Source: Mytilus edulis
Lineage: Eukaryota > Mollusca > Bivalvia > Mytilida > Mytilidae
Reading direction: 5' to 3'
DNA length: 64,000 bases
Assembly: GCF_963676685.1 (NCBI RefSeq)
Contig: NC_092352.1
Location: 25,563,117-25,627,116 of the forward strand
Position numbers and translations under genes: made by a program. Below, piece after piece: positions 49,101 through 61,091 of the stretch; position 1 is the first letter of the stretch; each line of letters starts with the position of its first letter. The notes beneath the pieces are model-generated. The model searched no databases. It was not told the origin of the DNA and saw nothing but the letters and a program-made list of their open reading frames with translations.

Positions 49101-52100
49101 AGCATTAACTACCGGTAAGTTGATTAAGATTCTGAAATACAGAAGGCTACAACTCCCCCTTCCTTGAAAAAATACTACTATAGTAACAAATTACCATCAG
49201 CTAACTAAAGGTCAATGTATGGGAAGAAGAACTGGAAAGAAATCTTACCAGAATCAAGTCTGACATAACATACAGTATGTTTTTGGCTTGAGAAGATAGT
49301 AAGGCCAAATGATAATTGATATAAATCAGAGTTGTATTAGTAACAATTTAAAGAAACTGATGTTTTTATATGACATGGGGACTTAATGTCTGTCCAGATA
49401 ATACTTGATCAGTACAGGACGCTTAAATGCACAGTAGATTTGCTGCCTATTTCTTTTTTATTTCCCACTATAATTGAAAACGCAAATCTTATAAACTAAA
49501 TTAGAAAGAATCAATCCCTGAGGATGTTTTTTTACATTACAAAACCAATAATAACATCACCATTTTACTCAATTGGTTTTTGTGCCTGGTATGGTAAATT
49601 TAATTTTCATAATGAATATAACTTTTTTTTATTAAGGTCTCTCTAATCATAAGTATATTGTTGATTGTTAATGATAATACCCTGTTGGAATAATATTTGT
49701 GATGTCACTGTTGCCTACGATACTCTTGGATACATCACGCAAAATTAGCGTCTAACATGGAAATTTTCATTTCCTGTAGATTAATGCACTATCTAATTAA
49801 TACTGATGCAGTGTTTTGGAAGGCAATATGTCTTTGAATTCCAACTTTTTTGACAGATTTGAATGCTATGAAATGTTACAGGTTAAAATATGAATTAAAA
49901 AATAGTCAAGAACCATTATGTTTGTGATATATTGGCATTAATCTACTTAATAAATTGTATATCTAAATATATCATTGCTAGGGTTTATCAAAAATATTCC
50001 TTTCTAATATGCTTAAGTTGCAAAAGTGGTTGATTACATGGATTTGAACTAAGTATTTTCTAAAATGTGATTGAAGAAAATTTCTGACTACCGGTATACA
50101 TTTGTACAAATCAGTGAAAAAAAAGCACTGAAAGCAGTATTCATTTTACTGTTAAGCTTATCAAACCTAATTATTTTTGTATAGTTTTCATGAGTGTTCC
50201 TTAGTGACAATTTAAGAAAAAAATATTGCAAAAATCCTGCTATTACCAAGTAAGTGCCAATTACCGCAGAACTTAATAGGACTAAGTAGGCTTTATTAAG
50301 ACGGAGCTGAGTCAGAGTCATATATAAAAGCAGGAATAGATCCTGAATGCATGATTGACAATTTAATCCTCTAATTTACATACACAATAACTTTCATCAG
50401 CAGTGGATGGGGTACACCCAATATAAACTATAATCACTTTTTATTTAAAACTTTCACCATAATATTGAAGTATTCTTATTTTTGACACAGTTCTTAAAAA
50501 ATATCTAGAAATATGATGTATTGTACTTCAAATCTGTGTCAACAGAACAAACTATATCTTGCTAGCGTAATTTGAAGGGCTTCTTATAAAATGTTGAAGT
50601 AATTTGATTTTAAAAGAACTTTGTTTAATAACTTTGCTGGCTTGCATCTATGTCAATGATGATTTATCTTTATTTCATATCATTTGAAATGAAAATTGAA
50701 TATCATTCAAATTAATGTTGTGTGTCACATTATTTTAGTGAAACAAATTAAGTTTTAGATTTTGCATTGTTTATAGAGAGAAATCAATGGTATCAAACGA
50801 GAGTTAACGCCAAGATAATTTACAAGTTTGTTAAGTTTGCCTACTGTTGGCAAATTTCATCTGAGATGTTAAAATGTTTCATTGACATTCTGAGAGAATT
50901 GAACTCTCTAAGCAATCAAAATAGATATAAATAAATAATGTTCTCTTCAGTCTGAACATAGATGCATATTTATAAACGCTGCACATCCAAATGAATACCC
51001 CTGCAGAGGTGAATCCAGACCTTTTTGTAAAAGGGGGGGGGGGGGGGGGGGGGGGGAATTCGCCTATACCCTGGCCAGATATAGATTACCATATAGGTGA
51101 AATCCATCAATAAAAATTGTGTAATCTGAAAATCCTAGACCAAATATGTGAGTGTATTGAAAAGCTCTTTTTAAAAATTCTGTCTGCTTTAACATTTAGT
51201 TCAGAAATGGGTCAAGGTTTTCTTCCTTAAATTGGTTTAAGAGTCTTAGAGATATGCTTAGTGACTGTCAAGCTAAAAAGGATTGTTAAAGATTTACCAA
51301 TTATAATTGGCTTTCATTACAGACACTTTTTTCCAACACCAAATAGATAATTTACCAAATTAATTGACCAGAAAAACTAAACTAAATGGTCATCAGATAC
51401 AGATTCAAGATTTTGGAACGGGGTAATTGGTGTTAATTGAATTTATAGCGCCTGCATATTGAAGGGAGGCTTTATATATATATCATAAAAAACATGTGAT
51501 AAAAAAAAAATATACAATTGAAGGGCCCTCTATGCCACTCTCCCTGGATCCACCACTTTATATAACATGAGGAATGTTTGGTCATGGGATGAAAGGTATA
51601 TGTTTTGTAATAAAACAATGGGTACTGAAAGCCAGACCAGACTAATTAATGGAATGATGGCTTCCAAACTACAAAATCCATCACTAAAGCATCTGCTTAA
51701 AGTCTAAATTAATCAAAACCTATCTGTTTCCTGAATAAAACTTTCAATGTATCCCCAGTAAATACACAATCAGTCATGAACACAAACAAAATAATTAGAT
51801 TCCACATTTCCTCCAATCGACTTGACTGATTTATATATTCTTTTCCTGCTTGTTTCTTACATTGCTATTTCCCAGATATTTAGACTGCAACTTTTGTTTT
51901 ATAAACAAGTGAAGGTAAAACACAGTATTAGATTTACACAGGGGAGTAAATGAATTGGAGTTTTGATTTGTTGTGACGTCCTTGAGGATTTATTCTGTAA
52001 AATATGGATGGATGGTGTAGGGTATTGCTAATTTGTATTATCATAACCATCAACTTGGTTTTTGTACTGCTCTCAATCACAAAATTTCTGCAGTCTGTAT

Positions 52101-55100
52101 CCGGACACTATTAAACCTAAAATTATGCAAGCACAAGTTAATTTCATTGACAACACGTAGCTTTAATTCTCATTCAGTTCTATAAAAATATTCAAGAAAT
52201 AATGTGTTTTGACAATCTAACAGATTAATGTTTTCGGTTCTTCTGTATTATTCCCAAGTATTCGATTTCAAATGTGCTCATTTAGCACTTTATAATAAGA
52301 TGGATTTGATTCTAAGAAAGCATGTTAAAAAGAAGTTATTCTTAGTTAGTGAGTCTGTCAGTTGAATAGGTTTAAATGCATAATCATGATTATTGTACCC
52401 TTGAGCCTCCTAGATATTGTCATTAAGTCATTGATGTGTTTTCCTTGATGGCATGCAATGAAGGAAATCTCAGAAAATGTCATGGATTTGTCTAATAAAC
52501 TGACATGTTGGGAAAATGGCAGTGGGGACTAATTGTGATAAGGTTTCTTGGAGATAATCATAGTTGAAACTAGTTAATTGTAAAAAAAAGCAGTATTTCT
52601 GTTTTGAATTTATTAGGTTTTTTTCTTTAAGTTGAAATAACCTTGTATTCTGGATATAGTTTCTACATTTGTGTAACATGTATGGTTACGAATCAAGATT
52701 TTGATATTTGTTACTGCATTACTAGTATAAAGTCTACACAGCTTATTTTATGCTATATAAAAAATAAGAAGATGTGGTATTATTGCCAATGAGACAACTC
52801 TCCACAATAGACCAAATGACACAGAAATTAACAACTATAGGTCACTTACAGTACAACCTTGAACAATGAGCAAAATCCATACCATATTTTAAAGTCAGAT
52901 ATAATTAGGCCCCAAAATGACAAATGTACAACAATTCAAATGAGAAAACCATAACCACCTGATTTAGTTACAAAATAATGAATGAAAAATAAACACAATA
53001 TATAAAGAAAATGACAACCACTGTCTGGTGCATGCTACAATAGTGTTTTTTTTTTATTTCCACTTGAAAATAGCAATTTTCATCAGTAATATTTTTACTT
53101 GAACATGGATAGTACTATTGTTAGTTAAGTGGGTCTATACTAATATGTTCTATTAACCTTTCTTAATATGTTGTATATTTGAGGTTAAATAAAAAGCAAA
53201 TAAGGCATGAATAGACTTTTAAGTATTTCTGTTTAATTTAGAAACTTGCGTAAAAAAACCCATTAAGTATTAACTTTCTGTTCACCTAATGTAAAAATAT
53301 AAAGGTTTTTATTTAAGGTAATTTAGTAAAGTTAAATATGAATTCCTTTGAAAATGAAATTAAATAATCCTGCTCTTTTGTTATTACGTCTAAGTTCAAA
53401 TTACGAAAATACTGACTTAGATCCAGAGCTGGTCAACAGCTATATGAAACTATCAGTATGTAGTACCAAGACTTTGTTCAGTAATCATATAAATCCTTTT
53501 TAGCACTACATTGCTGCACAACTTGCTATAGAAAGAGTAATGGTAGCTCAACTTGGAAACTTACCACTGAAATTATAGATGTGGTATGATTGCCAATAAG
53601 ACAACTTACTAGTATCCCCCAAAATTCAAATGAAGTTGATTTGAGCAATAATAGGCAACCGTACAGCCTTCAACAATGAACAAGCATACACAACAAGCAA
53701 TGCTTGATGATAAGATTTTTTTTATTGCTGTATTGAGCTCACCTGGCAGAAAAATTTATAGGAGAGAAGAAATTGATGGAATTCAAGTTGGGTCTTTAAT
53801 GGAATAGATATATATACATATATATTGAACAAAACAGAAATATTGAAATGCAGTATGAATGGTTTGATGGTTTGTATTTTGAGAAATATATTACCTACTT
53901 AAAAAGCTGACTTGGTAAACTGAAATTCTGACATTTCAATCTAATTATATATTTGTTGTTCATAAATAACCAAATTTATAACTTTGGATAAGTTTAATCC
54001 ATTTAAGTTAACTATGATGACATTGAAGTGCTTTTTTGCCTTTTGATCTAGTAGACCAATAACCAAATAAATCTTAAATGTTTCACTACACTATAGAACC
54101 TTTGACCGGGTAAGCTTAAAATAGCTGCATGTTATTGGGGTATATTTTATTACTTCAGAAAATATTGAACTCCTGGAAGAAGGAACACATTTTTAGAAAC
54201 ATTCTGCTATTTATAAGAAAAACCAAATGAACCCATAACAAATATTAGAATTATTTGAAAAATCGATTTAGATAACTAATTTTTCCTCATTTTTATATTC
54301 ATTGTTGACATTTAATATTATTAACTAATTTTCCCTTTTTTTTATATTCATTGTTGACATTACCGGTAGTCAAATTGCCTCAGAATTTCAATGTAGTATT
54401 TTTTTCATATAGGGAAGGATTTTAACAACGGATAAAGCTTAAACACCTGTATTAACTTAACATATTTTTACTGGTCTGTATTTCTCAACTTTTAACTTTG
54501 TGGACCCAGATGTGCTCATGTAAATTCATGAATAATGATATATTCAAAGGGAGGAATAAATCAGACAAAAAAATCTGGTATAGTAAAATAAAAGCAACTT
54601 AAAGGGAGGAATAAATCATACTAAAATTCAGGAATAATAAAATAGTAGTAACTTAAAGGGAGGTAAAAGTCAGATTGAAGCATAAAGACCCTGGCGCCTG
54701 TTGAATTGTTTAAAACCGCTGCATTTGTTTGCACTTGTCCTAAGTTTGGAACCTGTTGTTCGGTGGTTGTTGTTAGTTGATTGTGGTTCATATCTGTTTC
54801 TTGTGTCTCTTTTTTTATGTAGATTAGACCATTGGTTTTCCTGTTTGAATGGTTTTACACCAATCATGTTGGGGCCCTTTAAAGCTTGCTGTACGATGAG
54901 AGCCAAGACTCTGTGTTGAAGGTGTACCTTGACCTATAATTGTTTACTCTTTTCACATTGTGACTTGGATGGACAGTTGTCTATTTGGCACTCATACAAG
55001 TACATGAATATTAAATTCAAACAATCTTTCTTAAATGATTATAACATAAAAGTTATATTTCTTATCTGTCATAATATATTTGTAAAGTTGTCATAACTTT

Positions 55101-56054
55101 AGATTAAATATCTTTGATGTGATTGTCAGTAAATGGTGACAGTTACATGTTCTCAATTGCTCTTACATTCATGCATTCGTTTCATATCTAGTGTTTGTTT
55201 AATGTAAATTTATTTTACCTGTATGCAAATGTTTTTTTCCCAATTACAATCTCTTAAACTTCCTTATGATGTTATGAATGAAATTATTTGAATAACAGAT
55301 AGCTTGAATAAAAATGTGGATAAGCATTTAATAAGTAGGTGTATTTGGCCAAAGCTTTTTTGGTCTTCAAAGATCTGCAAATTTATTTGGCCTTTTTGAG
55401 TCATTTTAATTGAGCGTCACTGATGAGTCTTTCGTAGACAAAAACATGTGTCTTGCATAAAAATTGTAAGCCTGGTATCTATGACAGGTTGACTTACAGG
55501 AAAGCAACCCAAAAATAAAACTGTACAAAAATAGGATGCAATAGTTACCTTTAAAAAAAAATATGGAAAAGCACCCAAAACCTATGTTATCTATAAATTA
55601 AGTATTTAAATCAACAAAGTGTGAATATCATCCTATGGTCTGACATCAATAACTCAGAAATCTAAATTCTCAATGATAAAACTATCCATCAGGCTCAAAA
55701 GATGAGGATGTTACTGTATGACTGTTACTGTGTGATTTAGTTCAAAAGAAAAGACTAACAGCCTGATTTATGCTTTAAACAAACAAAAACCAAATATGGT
55801 AGACAGCAACCTACAACAAAAAATTAATGTGTGGTTCCTGTCTCTTGACGGTCACAGAGAGAATTATATTTGAAAAAACCATGCAATGTATTGCCATCCC
55901 AATCAGAATTCATGTATAATACATATATGAATTGTATTATATGACTTCATCTTTTTATTTTCAGGTGTTTGGATCATACCTTGCATTTTGTGGTATTGGA
56001 CTGAAGAATGCACAGCTGTATGAGAAATCTTTACTAGAAAACCGAAGAAATCAG
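33411..56054 (+). CDS. PDE5: cGMP-specific phosphodiesterase PDE5-like, 5' part (3 exons, 325 aa)
   Basis: PDE5 hydrolyses cGMP to GMP in the cytosol and is switched on by cGMP binding to its GAF-A domain. Exons 33411-34133, 45540-45701 and 55965-56054 all join in phase 0. Residues 26-50 ([20 protein letters not shown] onward) match the N-terminal segment of PDE5/PDE11. Residues 84-95 ([12 protein letters not shown]) match the regulatory kinase site around human PDE5 Ser102, here Ser89. Residues 142-305 form GAF-A, including [27 protein letters not shown] and the NKXnFX3DE motif (N280, K281, F289, D293, E294). Residues 300-325 ([22 protein letters not shown]) favour PDE5 over PDE11. GAF-B and the metal-binding catalytic domain are not in the window, so catalytic integrity cannot be judged. 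A PDE6/PDE11 relationship is less likely but not excluded. Confidence 0.92.
34769..34973. repeat. 51-bp tandem repeat, four copies
   Basis: GTGCAGACCCTATCGGGAGC begins at 34769, 34820, 34871 and 34926 (the third unit has a 4-bp TATA expansion). Each unit contains ACATATACATGTAAATCTAT. Located in PDE5 intron A. Confidence 0.93.
34974..37059. other. PDE5 intron A, nothing recognised
   Basis: AT-rich intron. The 96-codon frame at 35747 has no recognisable domain and is probably chance or repeat-derived. Confidence 0.5.
37060..37300. repeat. Dispersed repeat rich in TGACC motifs
   Basis: Contains GACCCTTGACCCAAATGACC, AATTTGGTAAAATATAGACA and CCTTGACCTTTAACTGATTG. The repeated TGACC words at both ends resemble a repeat seen widely in bivalves. 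Family not identified. Confidence 0.5.
37301..39015. other. PDE5 intron A, nothing recognised
   Basis: No repeat or exon that I can support. A GATTTGTGTGGAAAGATTTG-type short tandem run occurs around 38310-38350. Confidence 0.45.
39020..39200 (-). repeat. Reversed copy of the 30.2-30.8 kb bivalve repeat
   Basis: GGTATCGTTGATATTAGTAC, ACCACGCACAGGGTTGATAC and CTCTGCTGGTGGAT match the reverse complement of the CACCA...ATCGACCCAGTGGTAG block. Confidence 0.55.
39201..40985. other. PDE5 intron A, nothing recognised
   Basis: Short chance frames only. No domain or clear repeat. Confidence 0.45.
40986..41026. repeat. 41-bp near-perfect palindrome
   Basis: Arms of 20 bp (TATCAGCGACATATAATACA and its exact reverse complement) surround a single A at 41006. 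Located in PDE5 intron A. Confidence 0.97.
41563..41631. repeat. (TTC)23 microsatellite
   Basis: Uninterrupted TTC run of 69 bp. The minus strand is a GAA repeat. Confidence 0.98.
41892..41933. repeat. Hairpin with 15-bp perfect arms
   Basis: CAGAGACATATATAC is matched by GTATATATGTCTCTG across a 12-nt loop of alternating purine and pyrimidine. Confidence 0.9.
42285..43024 (-). mobile_element. Non-LTR retrotransposon 3' remnant with zinc-knuckle-like C terminus
   Basis: A minus-strand frame of 202 codons (42416-43024) contains [20 protein letters not shown] and then [11 protein letters not shown], a C-x2-C-x9-H-x4-C arrangement. This resembles the zinc-binding C terminus after the reverse transcriptase of several LINEs. 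Downstream on the same strand are AT-rich sequence and an AATAAATAAATAAATTAATT tail near 42281-42300. The upstream reverse transcriptase is absent, so it is a 5'-truncated, inactive copy. The lineage is uncertain. Confidence 0.75.
43025..45539. other. PDE5 intron A, nothing recognised
   Basis: AT-rich with A/T runs. The LINE remnant's upstream coding sequence is not detectable here. A CACACACAC run lies near 45237. Confidence 0.45.
45540..45701 (+). CDS. PDE5: PDE5 exon B: GAF-A core with NKXnFX3DE motif
   Basis: Acceptor TTTATTTACAG, donor GAAAAG|GTAACA. 54 residues from [20 protein letters not shown] to EPFDEHDEK. Both junctions are phase 0. The cGMP-binding signature lies wholly in this exon. 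Confidence 0.95.
45750..46330. repeat. Dispersed repeat with TCGTATAATGGTATG / GTCGTCGTC
   Basis: Starts TTTTTATACGACTGCAAAAA, a short foldback (GCAAAAAATTTTTGC), then ATGTTGTCGTCCAAAGACAC and three degenerate blocks of the type TCTGAAATTGTACCACA. It is related to 21430-21850 and lies just inside PDE5 intron B. Confidence 0.65.
46785..46935. mobile_element. CAGTGGCGG-family MITE
   Basis: CAGTGGCGGCCCGATCCAGG at the left, GACTGGATCTGTCCTTG at the right, with G/T-run core segments like the other family members. Confidence 0.55.
46936..47472. other. PDE5 intron B, nothing recognised
   Basis: AT-rich intron with only short open frames. Confidence 0.45.
47473..48615. repeat. Segment bounded by 35-bp direct repeats
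   Basis: AGCACTAAAAGAAAGATAGT (47473-47507) recurs with one mismatch at 48581-48615, both ending CCCAGACACATGT. The 1.07 kb between them is AT-rich and noncoding. Confidence 0.8.
48616..51003. other. PDE5 intron B, nothing recognised
   Basis: AT-rich. No exon, domain or repeat that I can support. Confidence 0.45.
51004..51556. mobile_element. Larger CAGTGGCGGATCC-like element with 24-G tract
   Basis: CAGAGGTGAATCCAGACC at the left and CTGGATCCACCACTT at the right make weak inverted ends. A run of 24 G occupies 51033-51056. It may be two separate fragments. Confidence 0.4.
51557..52764. other. PDE5 intron B, nothing recognised
   Basis: AT-rich. Nothing to support a gene. Confidence 0.45.
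52765..53020 (-). repeat. Mussel dispersed repeat (GATGTGGTATTATTGCC variant)
   Basis: GATGTGGTATTATTGCCAAT, GAGACAACTCTCCACAATAG and AACAACTATAGGTCACTTAC match the family at 25501-25770. A truncated copy follows at 53575-53700, and a further scrap is at 59785-59850. Confidence 0.7.
53575..53700 (-). repeat. Truncated copy of the same mussel repeat
   Basis: GATGTGGTATGATTGCCAAT, AAGACAACTTACTAG and CCTTCAACAATGAACAAGC. Confidence 0.6.
54274..54360. repeat. 49-bp tandem duplication
   Basis: AACTAATTTTTCC...TATATTCATTGTTGACAT occurs at 54274-54311 and again at 54323-54360. Confidence 0.8.
54541..54675. repeat. About 55-bp tandem repeat, 2.4 copies
   Basis: AAAGGGAGGAATAAATCA starts at 54546 and 54601, and a decayed AAAGGGAGGTAAAAGTCA at 54655. 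Confidence 0.8.
54690..55010 (+). repeat. Mussel dispersed repeat, plus-strand copy
   Basis: CACTTGTCCTAAGTTTGGAA, ATTAGACCATTGGTTTTCCT, TTGGGGCCCTTTAAAGCTTG and GGACAGTTGTCTATTTGGCA align with the copy at 15372-15795. Confidence 0.65.
55345..55500 (+). repeat. Mussel dispersed repeat, decayed copy
   Basis: GAGCGTCACTGATGAGTCTT and CGTAGACAAAAACATGTGTC match the family at 29262-29410. Confidence 0.55.
55965..56054 (+). CDS. PDE5: PDE5 exon C: end of GAF-A and linker helix
   Basis: Acceptor TTTTTATTTTCAG, donor AATCAG|GTATGT. 30 residues beginning [20 protein letters not shown]. The segment is nearly diagnostic of PDE5, and phases are 0/0. The next exon, expected to start near VLLDLA, was not found before 64000. 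Confidence 0.94.
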
Positions 56055-56504
56055 GTATGTAAGGCAACATTATATTTTACCACCTTACATTAAAGTAAGC
56101 ATGTTCTGTGGTATTACAGATATGTAAATATAAACTTCAAATTGTCAACCTGATGAGTGACCAAAATATGTTTTATACAGTTGTTTAGGCTTTGCTTTAC
56201 AATACATGCTTTTTCAATATAAAAATATACTAGGGACAAGATGCAACAGTATTCATGCAATAACCCGACAGTATTGTCATAATGTCTCAGGGAAATAGTA
56301 ATACAATTGCAATATGTATAAAAGCTAAAAGTGTACATAATGCTATACACAACTATTATCCTTGCTTCATGATGGAATAAATGTAAGCTGATCATGTAAG
56401 CCTTCTTTGCATCGGAACTAAACACATTTATTTCTAAAAAAACAGTTGTTGGCATGACACGGGTTATGTTCTTCTCATATATTTTATGATAGTATGATAC
56501 TAAA

Positions 56505-57062
56505 CCCCTAACGGGAGGGATTGTACCTGATTTTCATATGATGAAGACATAATCTTTCAATCAGTTTAATTGAGGTCTGGAGCTGGCATGTCAGTTAACT
56601 GCTAGTAGTCTGTTGTTATTTATGTATTATTGTCATTTTATTTATTTTCTTTTGTTACATCTTTTGACATCAGACTCCGACTTCTCTTGAACTGAATTTT
56701 AATGTGCGTATTGTTATTCTTTTACTTTTCTACATTGGCTAGAGGTATAGGGGGAGGGTTGAGATCTCATAAACATGTTTAACCCCGCCGCAATTTTGCG
56801 CCTGTCCCAAGTCAGGAGCCTCTGGCCTTTGTTAGTCTTGTATGATTTTAATTTTTAGTTTCTTGTGTATAATTCGGAGTTTAGTATGACGTCCATTATC
56901 ACTGTACTATTATGCATATTTTAGGGGCCAGCTGAAGGACACCTACGGGTGCGGGAATTCTCGCTACATTGAAGACCCATTGGTTGCCTTCGGCTGTTGT
57001 TTGCTCTATGGTCGGGTGGTTGTCGCTTTGACATATTCACCATTTCCTTTCTCAATTTTACT
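56505..57062 (+). repeat. Near-complete mussel dispersed repeat in PDE5 intron C
   Basis: Starts CCCTAACGGGAGGGATTGTA, includes GAGCTGGCATGTCAGTTAAC, AACATGTTTAACCCCGCCGC, CCTGTCCCAAGTCAGGAGCC and GGGGCCAGCTGAAGGACACC, and ends TTCCTTTCTCAATTTTA. A very common mytilid repeat by recall. Noncoding here. Confidence 0.75.
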
Positions 57063-57751
57063 TATTGGAATTATATGAAACTGAGATTAAGTAGTATTAC
57101 ATTTTTAGATTTTTGTAGCATGTTTCAACAAGTACAAGGTAAATTTCTATAAAAAAAGATAAAAAAAAATCTGGGTGTGAAAAGAATGATTTGTGACTTT
57201 CAGATAATGTTTTATACATTTTTTTCAAAAATAATCATTTATATTAGCAATGATGCATAAAAAAAAAGATGGAGATTAACTGATTTTATGAGGCGTTAAT
57301 TGGAATTTGTCCAAAAGATCAATCTTCATTATTTACAGTGCTATGCATTCATATGATAATTTTTTGTTTCTGACTATTTGTTGCATAAAAGGGAGATAAT
57401 CATAGATTAAATCTCAATGAGACAGTTATTCAACAAAATGATTTCACCTACAATAAAACTTTAGAGCAGCTACTACATCTATAACAAGTGATGGTAAACC
57501 ACGCTCTAAACACATAAAAACCAAGTTATAATTAAGGTGCACACACGACATATATGTGTATAGAATAACATTTATCCGGCTTTGCTCATTAACCACAAAA
57601 TTACAGGCTTCTGACTTGAGAAAGGCAGATACAGAATGTGGCAGGGTAAAACATGTAAGCAGGCAATGGCAACTCTCCCCTGAATCTGAGATAGTGGTGT
57701 AATAGTTCAACTTATGAACAAGCTGTAAAAATCAGACTGAAACAATGTATA
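57063..57751. other. PDE5 intron C, nothing recognised
   Basis: AT-rich. No exon found. Confidence 0.45.
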
Positions 57752-57885
57752 CTTATTGACTGGGTATTAGTTTAATAGTAAGTTTATTGTTCCGAGGAGC
57801 AACTATTGTCCTGAGGCATAGCCGAGGGCAATAGTTGTATCTGAGGGACATTAACTTACTATTCCACGAATATCCAGTCAGTAAG
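57752..57885. mobile_element. 134-bp foldback element
   Basis: The left arm CTTATTGACTGGGTATTAG...CAACTATTG pairs with the reverse complement of CAATAGTTG...ATATCCAGTCAGTAAG over about 63 bp with a few mismatches and a loop of roughly 10 nt. No coding potential. Confidence 0.75.
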
Positions 57886-60800
57886 TGTTTTATTATATCG
57901 AAAAAGACAACAGACAATAAATGGCGTCGATAAATCAACTATCGTAATATTAAAAACAAAAAAACAAATCATAACGTTTTACTTTATAGATATGTTCAAA
58001 TGCTAAAGCTACGTCTTGCACTGGCGTCAACCCTATACTAGATACAATAGATAAAACATGACATCGTTACTCCCCCGTTATTTTCAAAATCCTCCAATTG
58101 CGTAGCTGCATTTAAAATTCCGCGAAATATAATGACGCTTGCTGTCAAATAGTTTCACCCAGGTCCAATAGTTGGAAATTTTTAACCGGTCCAATAGTTC
58201 GATCAATGCTTGTAATTTGCAAAATAGTGAAAATATTGTGTACTTATTTTATATAGAAAATTATAACTGAGGAATAATAAAGCACACTATGCAACACATG
58301 TTTCTAGAATTACCTTTGTGGGGTATGGGAAAGTCAACAGAATAAACAAAAAAAGACTATTGTGATTGTCTTGGCAATCTTGTGGTTTCCAATCAACAAC
58401 CAAAAGTTCTTCAATAAGTTTCTCAATGAACACTGTTATTTTAGGTGCTGTTAGATTATTGTAATGCTTTAAAATTAATATAGAATGGTCTAGTTGTACT
58501 GTAAAACCAAAAGCTCTTTAAAGATAATTGGTAAGATGAAGGAACAAAAAAAAGGATTAAGGAAGGATAAAAAAAATCAGAAAGACAAATCTTATCGAAC
58601 AAACATAAAAGGCCCAGGAAACCTACATGAAGATCATAGTACCAAGTTGAATACTGTTGTTTTCTTGGTTCATATTAATACCTAAGCTTGAAATGAAATT
58701 TCCTATGTACATGCTTTTAGAATTACTTTTGTCAGGTTTTAGAAATTCAACAAAACTTAAAAGGACTATTGATGTGGCTTGGCTTTCCCTCATATTTGGG
58801 TGACTGACTGGTTGATTTCATGATGATAAGAGTTGATGTTAAGATATAATGTTCATAGGAAATTATAGGTTGTCTGATGATATTGAGAAAATGTCAGTAA
58901 AACTTACAGATTCTGGATAATATAGCTATATCTAACAGTTTCTTGCTGAGAGAGTCACTATGCCTACTAAATGTTGTAGGTTTGCACTTGATAATCAATT
59001 TTAGATCTTTTTCATTTTGATATCAGAAAATAATGATTGTATCGCTTCATTTAAAATGTAAATCAACCATCATTTAAGAATAATCACATAAATCTCAACA
59101 ATTTTAGTATTCACTTTTTACATAATAGATCATAATTTTCAAATAAATCAAGCATGTACTAAAACGTGTGCCAAATTAACTTCAAAGTTTTGAAATAAAT
59201 TATAACATGATTGTAAGTAAAGGAGGACAAAAAAAGTCTTCTTAGTTGATAAGTGAACTGAAAAAATGTATTTGTCAATTTTGTTTTTGCAGGAAAATAA
59301 TGGTGTTCAGTATACGTTGGTATGTGAGATAGGAATTCTCACGTTTCCTTAGGTGTGTGTCACAATAATTAATTCACAAAAAGTTGATTTGGAGAGATGT
59401 AGTCACAAATTGTCTATTTGTGTGTGTGTGTGTTTCACAATAATCCACACATATTCACATTTTAGTTTTCTGTGGTTAAGAGTTACAAACCACTGCTATC
59501 AGCTATACTGATAAGATAATGATACATCTTTAAGATGTGTTGTTTGTTTGTGTGGGTTTGACCATTATTTCACAATATTTCACAATGCTCAATTTTTTCA
59601 AATTAGATATAAAGACATTTTTTGGTTTGAATGGTTGTCAACAGAAGTATTAAGTGTTACCATTGATTGTCCGTCTTTCTTTTCTTCCCTCCTTCCATCA
59701 GTTCCATTTGAGCAAAGGCATTTGTGTCCTCAAACATATTCTTCTCTTCATTCTTAAAGAAAACAATCAAATGACGTTTGAGGTTTATAACTATAGGTCA
59801 TCATATGGCCTTCAACAATGTGCAAAACCGTACCACATAACAATAAGGTCTGTTCATTACCAAGAGATTGTTAATGAGAAGTATTTGACAGTGTAGCAGA
59901 AAAGTCTATTTCACAGATTAAGTTTAACCCTAGCTCACTGATGTCTCCTTCTGTGATTTGAACAATTCATTTTTCAACAACTCTTGACAAAGAACTTTGT
60001 ATCCAAATACTACTGATCATTAGGAGCTTACTGCTGTTCAATCAGTATTTGGGTCTTTTTCTCTGTAAAGCTAGACAAATGTATTGTATATATTCAGTTT
60101 AATTGCCTCGATCAATTTGCTATTTAAATGAAGATTTCTAATGCCTTCAGACATTCGGACATTTGTCTGAAAAGGTGCAATTTTTTTAGTACAAATGTAT
60201 TGTAAATTGTTGTCATGGATGCTGCAAAAAATATCAGCTTATTATCAATGAGTTCATTCAGACAAATTCTAGTGTTATACTCAGACTTGCCTATATAAGC
60301 ACATTTATATATATAAAAAAAGAAAGCCTACATACTATAAGTTTTTTGTCTTCAAATTAGTTTATGTATATATTGTCTGTAGGAAAAATTTGAAAAAAAA
60401 ACATTTTCTTTGAATATGCTGAAAACAGTTTTACAGTAAAACTTGAGTCTCTGGGTACAGTAGAAACCTATCCCTTTAGTCAGAACACACATTGAATTAT
60501 CTTTAGTTATTTGATGAGATATACAGAATACCTGATCAAAATATTGAAGTTAATTATTGATACAAGGAATCATCCAATGTGTTATTGTAATAATTCTTCA
60601 ATTATTTCTGTCTGTGATTGCATCTGGAAAGTTGTTGGATGATGATCATTGGAATAGAAACTCCTTTTTATGCAAGGACACAACCATATGATTAACTAAT
60701 AATTATTTTATTGCTGTACTTGGAAGTTAGAACCAGCTGAAGCTATAATTACATCAAAATTTAGTAAGAGTTGGACAATGAGTGCATTGAAAGTTGATAC

Positions 60801-61091
60801 TCATTTCAAGTGGAATTTTTGCACAAAATTGGCACAAAGAAGAAGAAAGAAAGAAGGCTAACTTACTAAATTTAATAGAGTATACATGTATTTGTAATAT
60901 GGCTTTTTAGTGTGACCATTAGATATTCACATATTTTGTTTTCATAGGCGCTTAAAAATTGAAGAAGACATTTTGGTTCTCTGGTAAACATGAAAATAAG
61001 AAATTGAAATTTGAATAAACTCCCATTACAAAGTGAACAATGAACAATGTGAATATGTCATGTAGTTGTACCTTTACATATGAAAGTTAAC
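57886..61091. other. PDE5 intron C, nothing recognised
   Basis: AT-rich sequence with a (TG)n run near 59420 and a scrap of mussel repeat at 59785-59850. I searched by eye for the next PDE5 exon and did not find it. Confidence 0.45.

Noticed and set aside
60948..60983. 36-bp AG...GT-bounded open segment as a PDE5 micro-exon
   Set aside because: Translation (RLKIEEDILVL) does not resemble the expected VLLDLA continuation, and phase 0 gives a stop.
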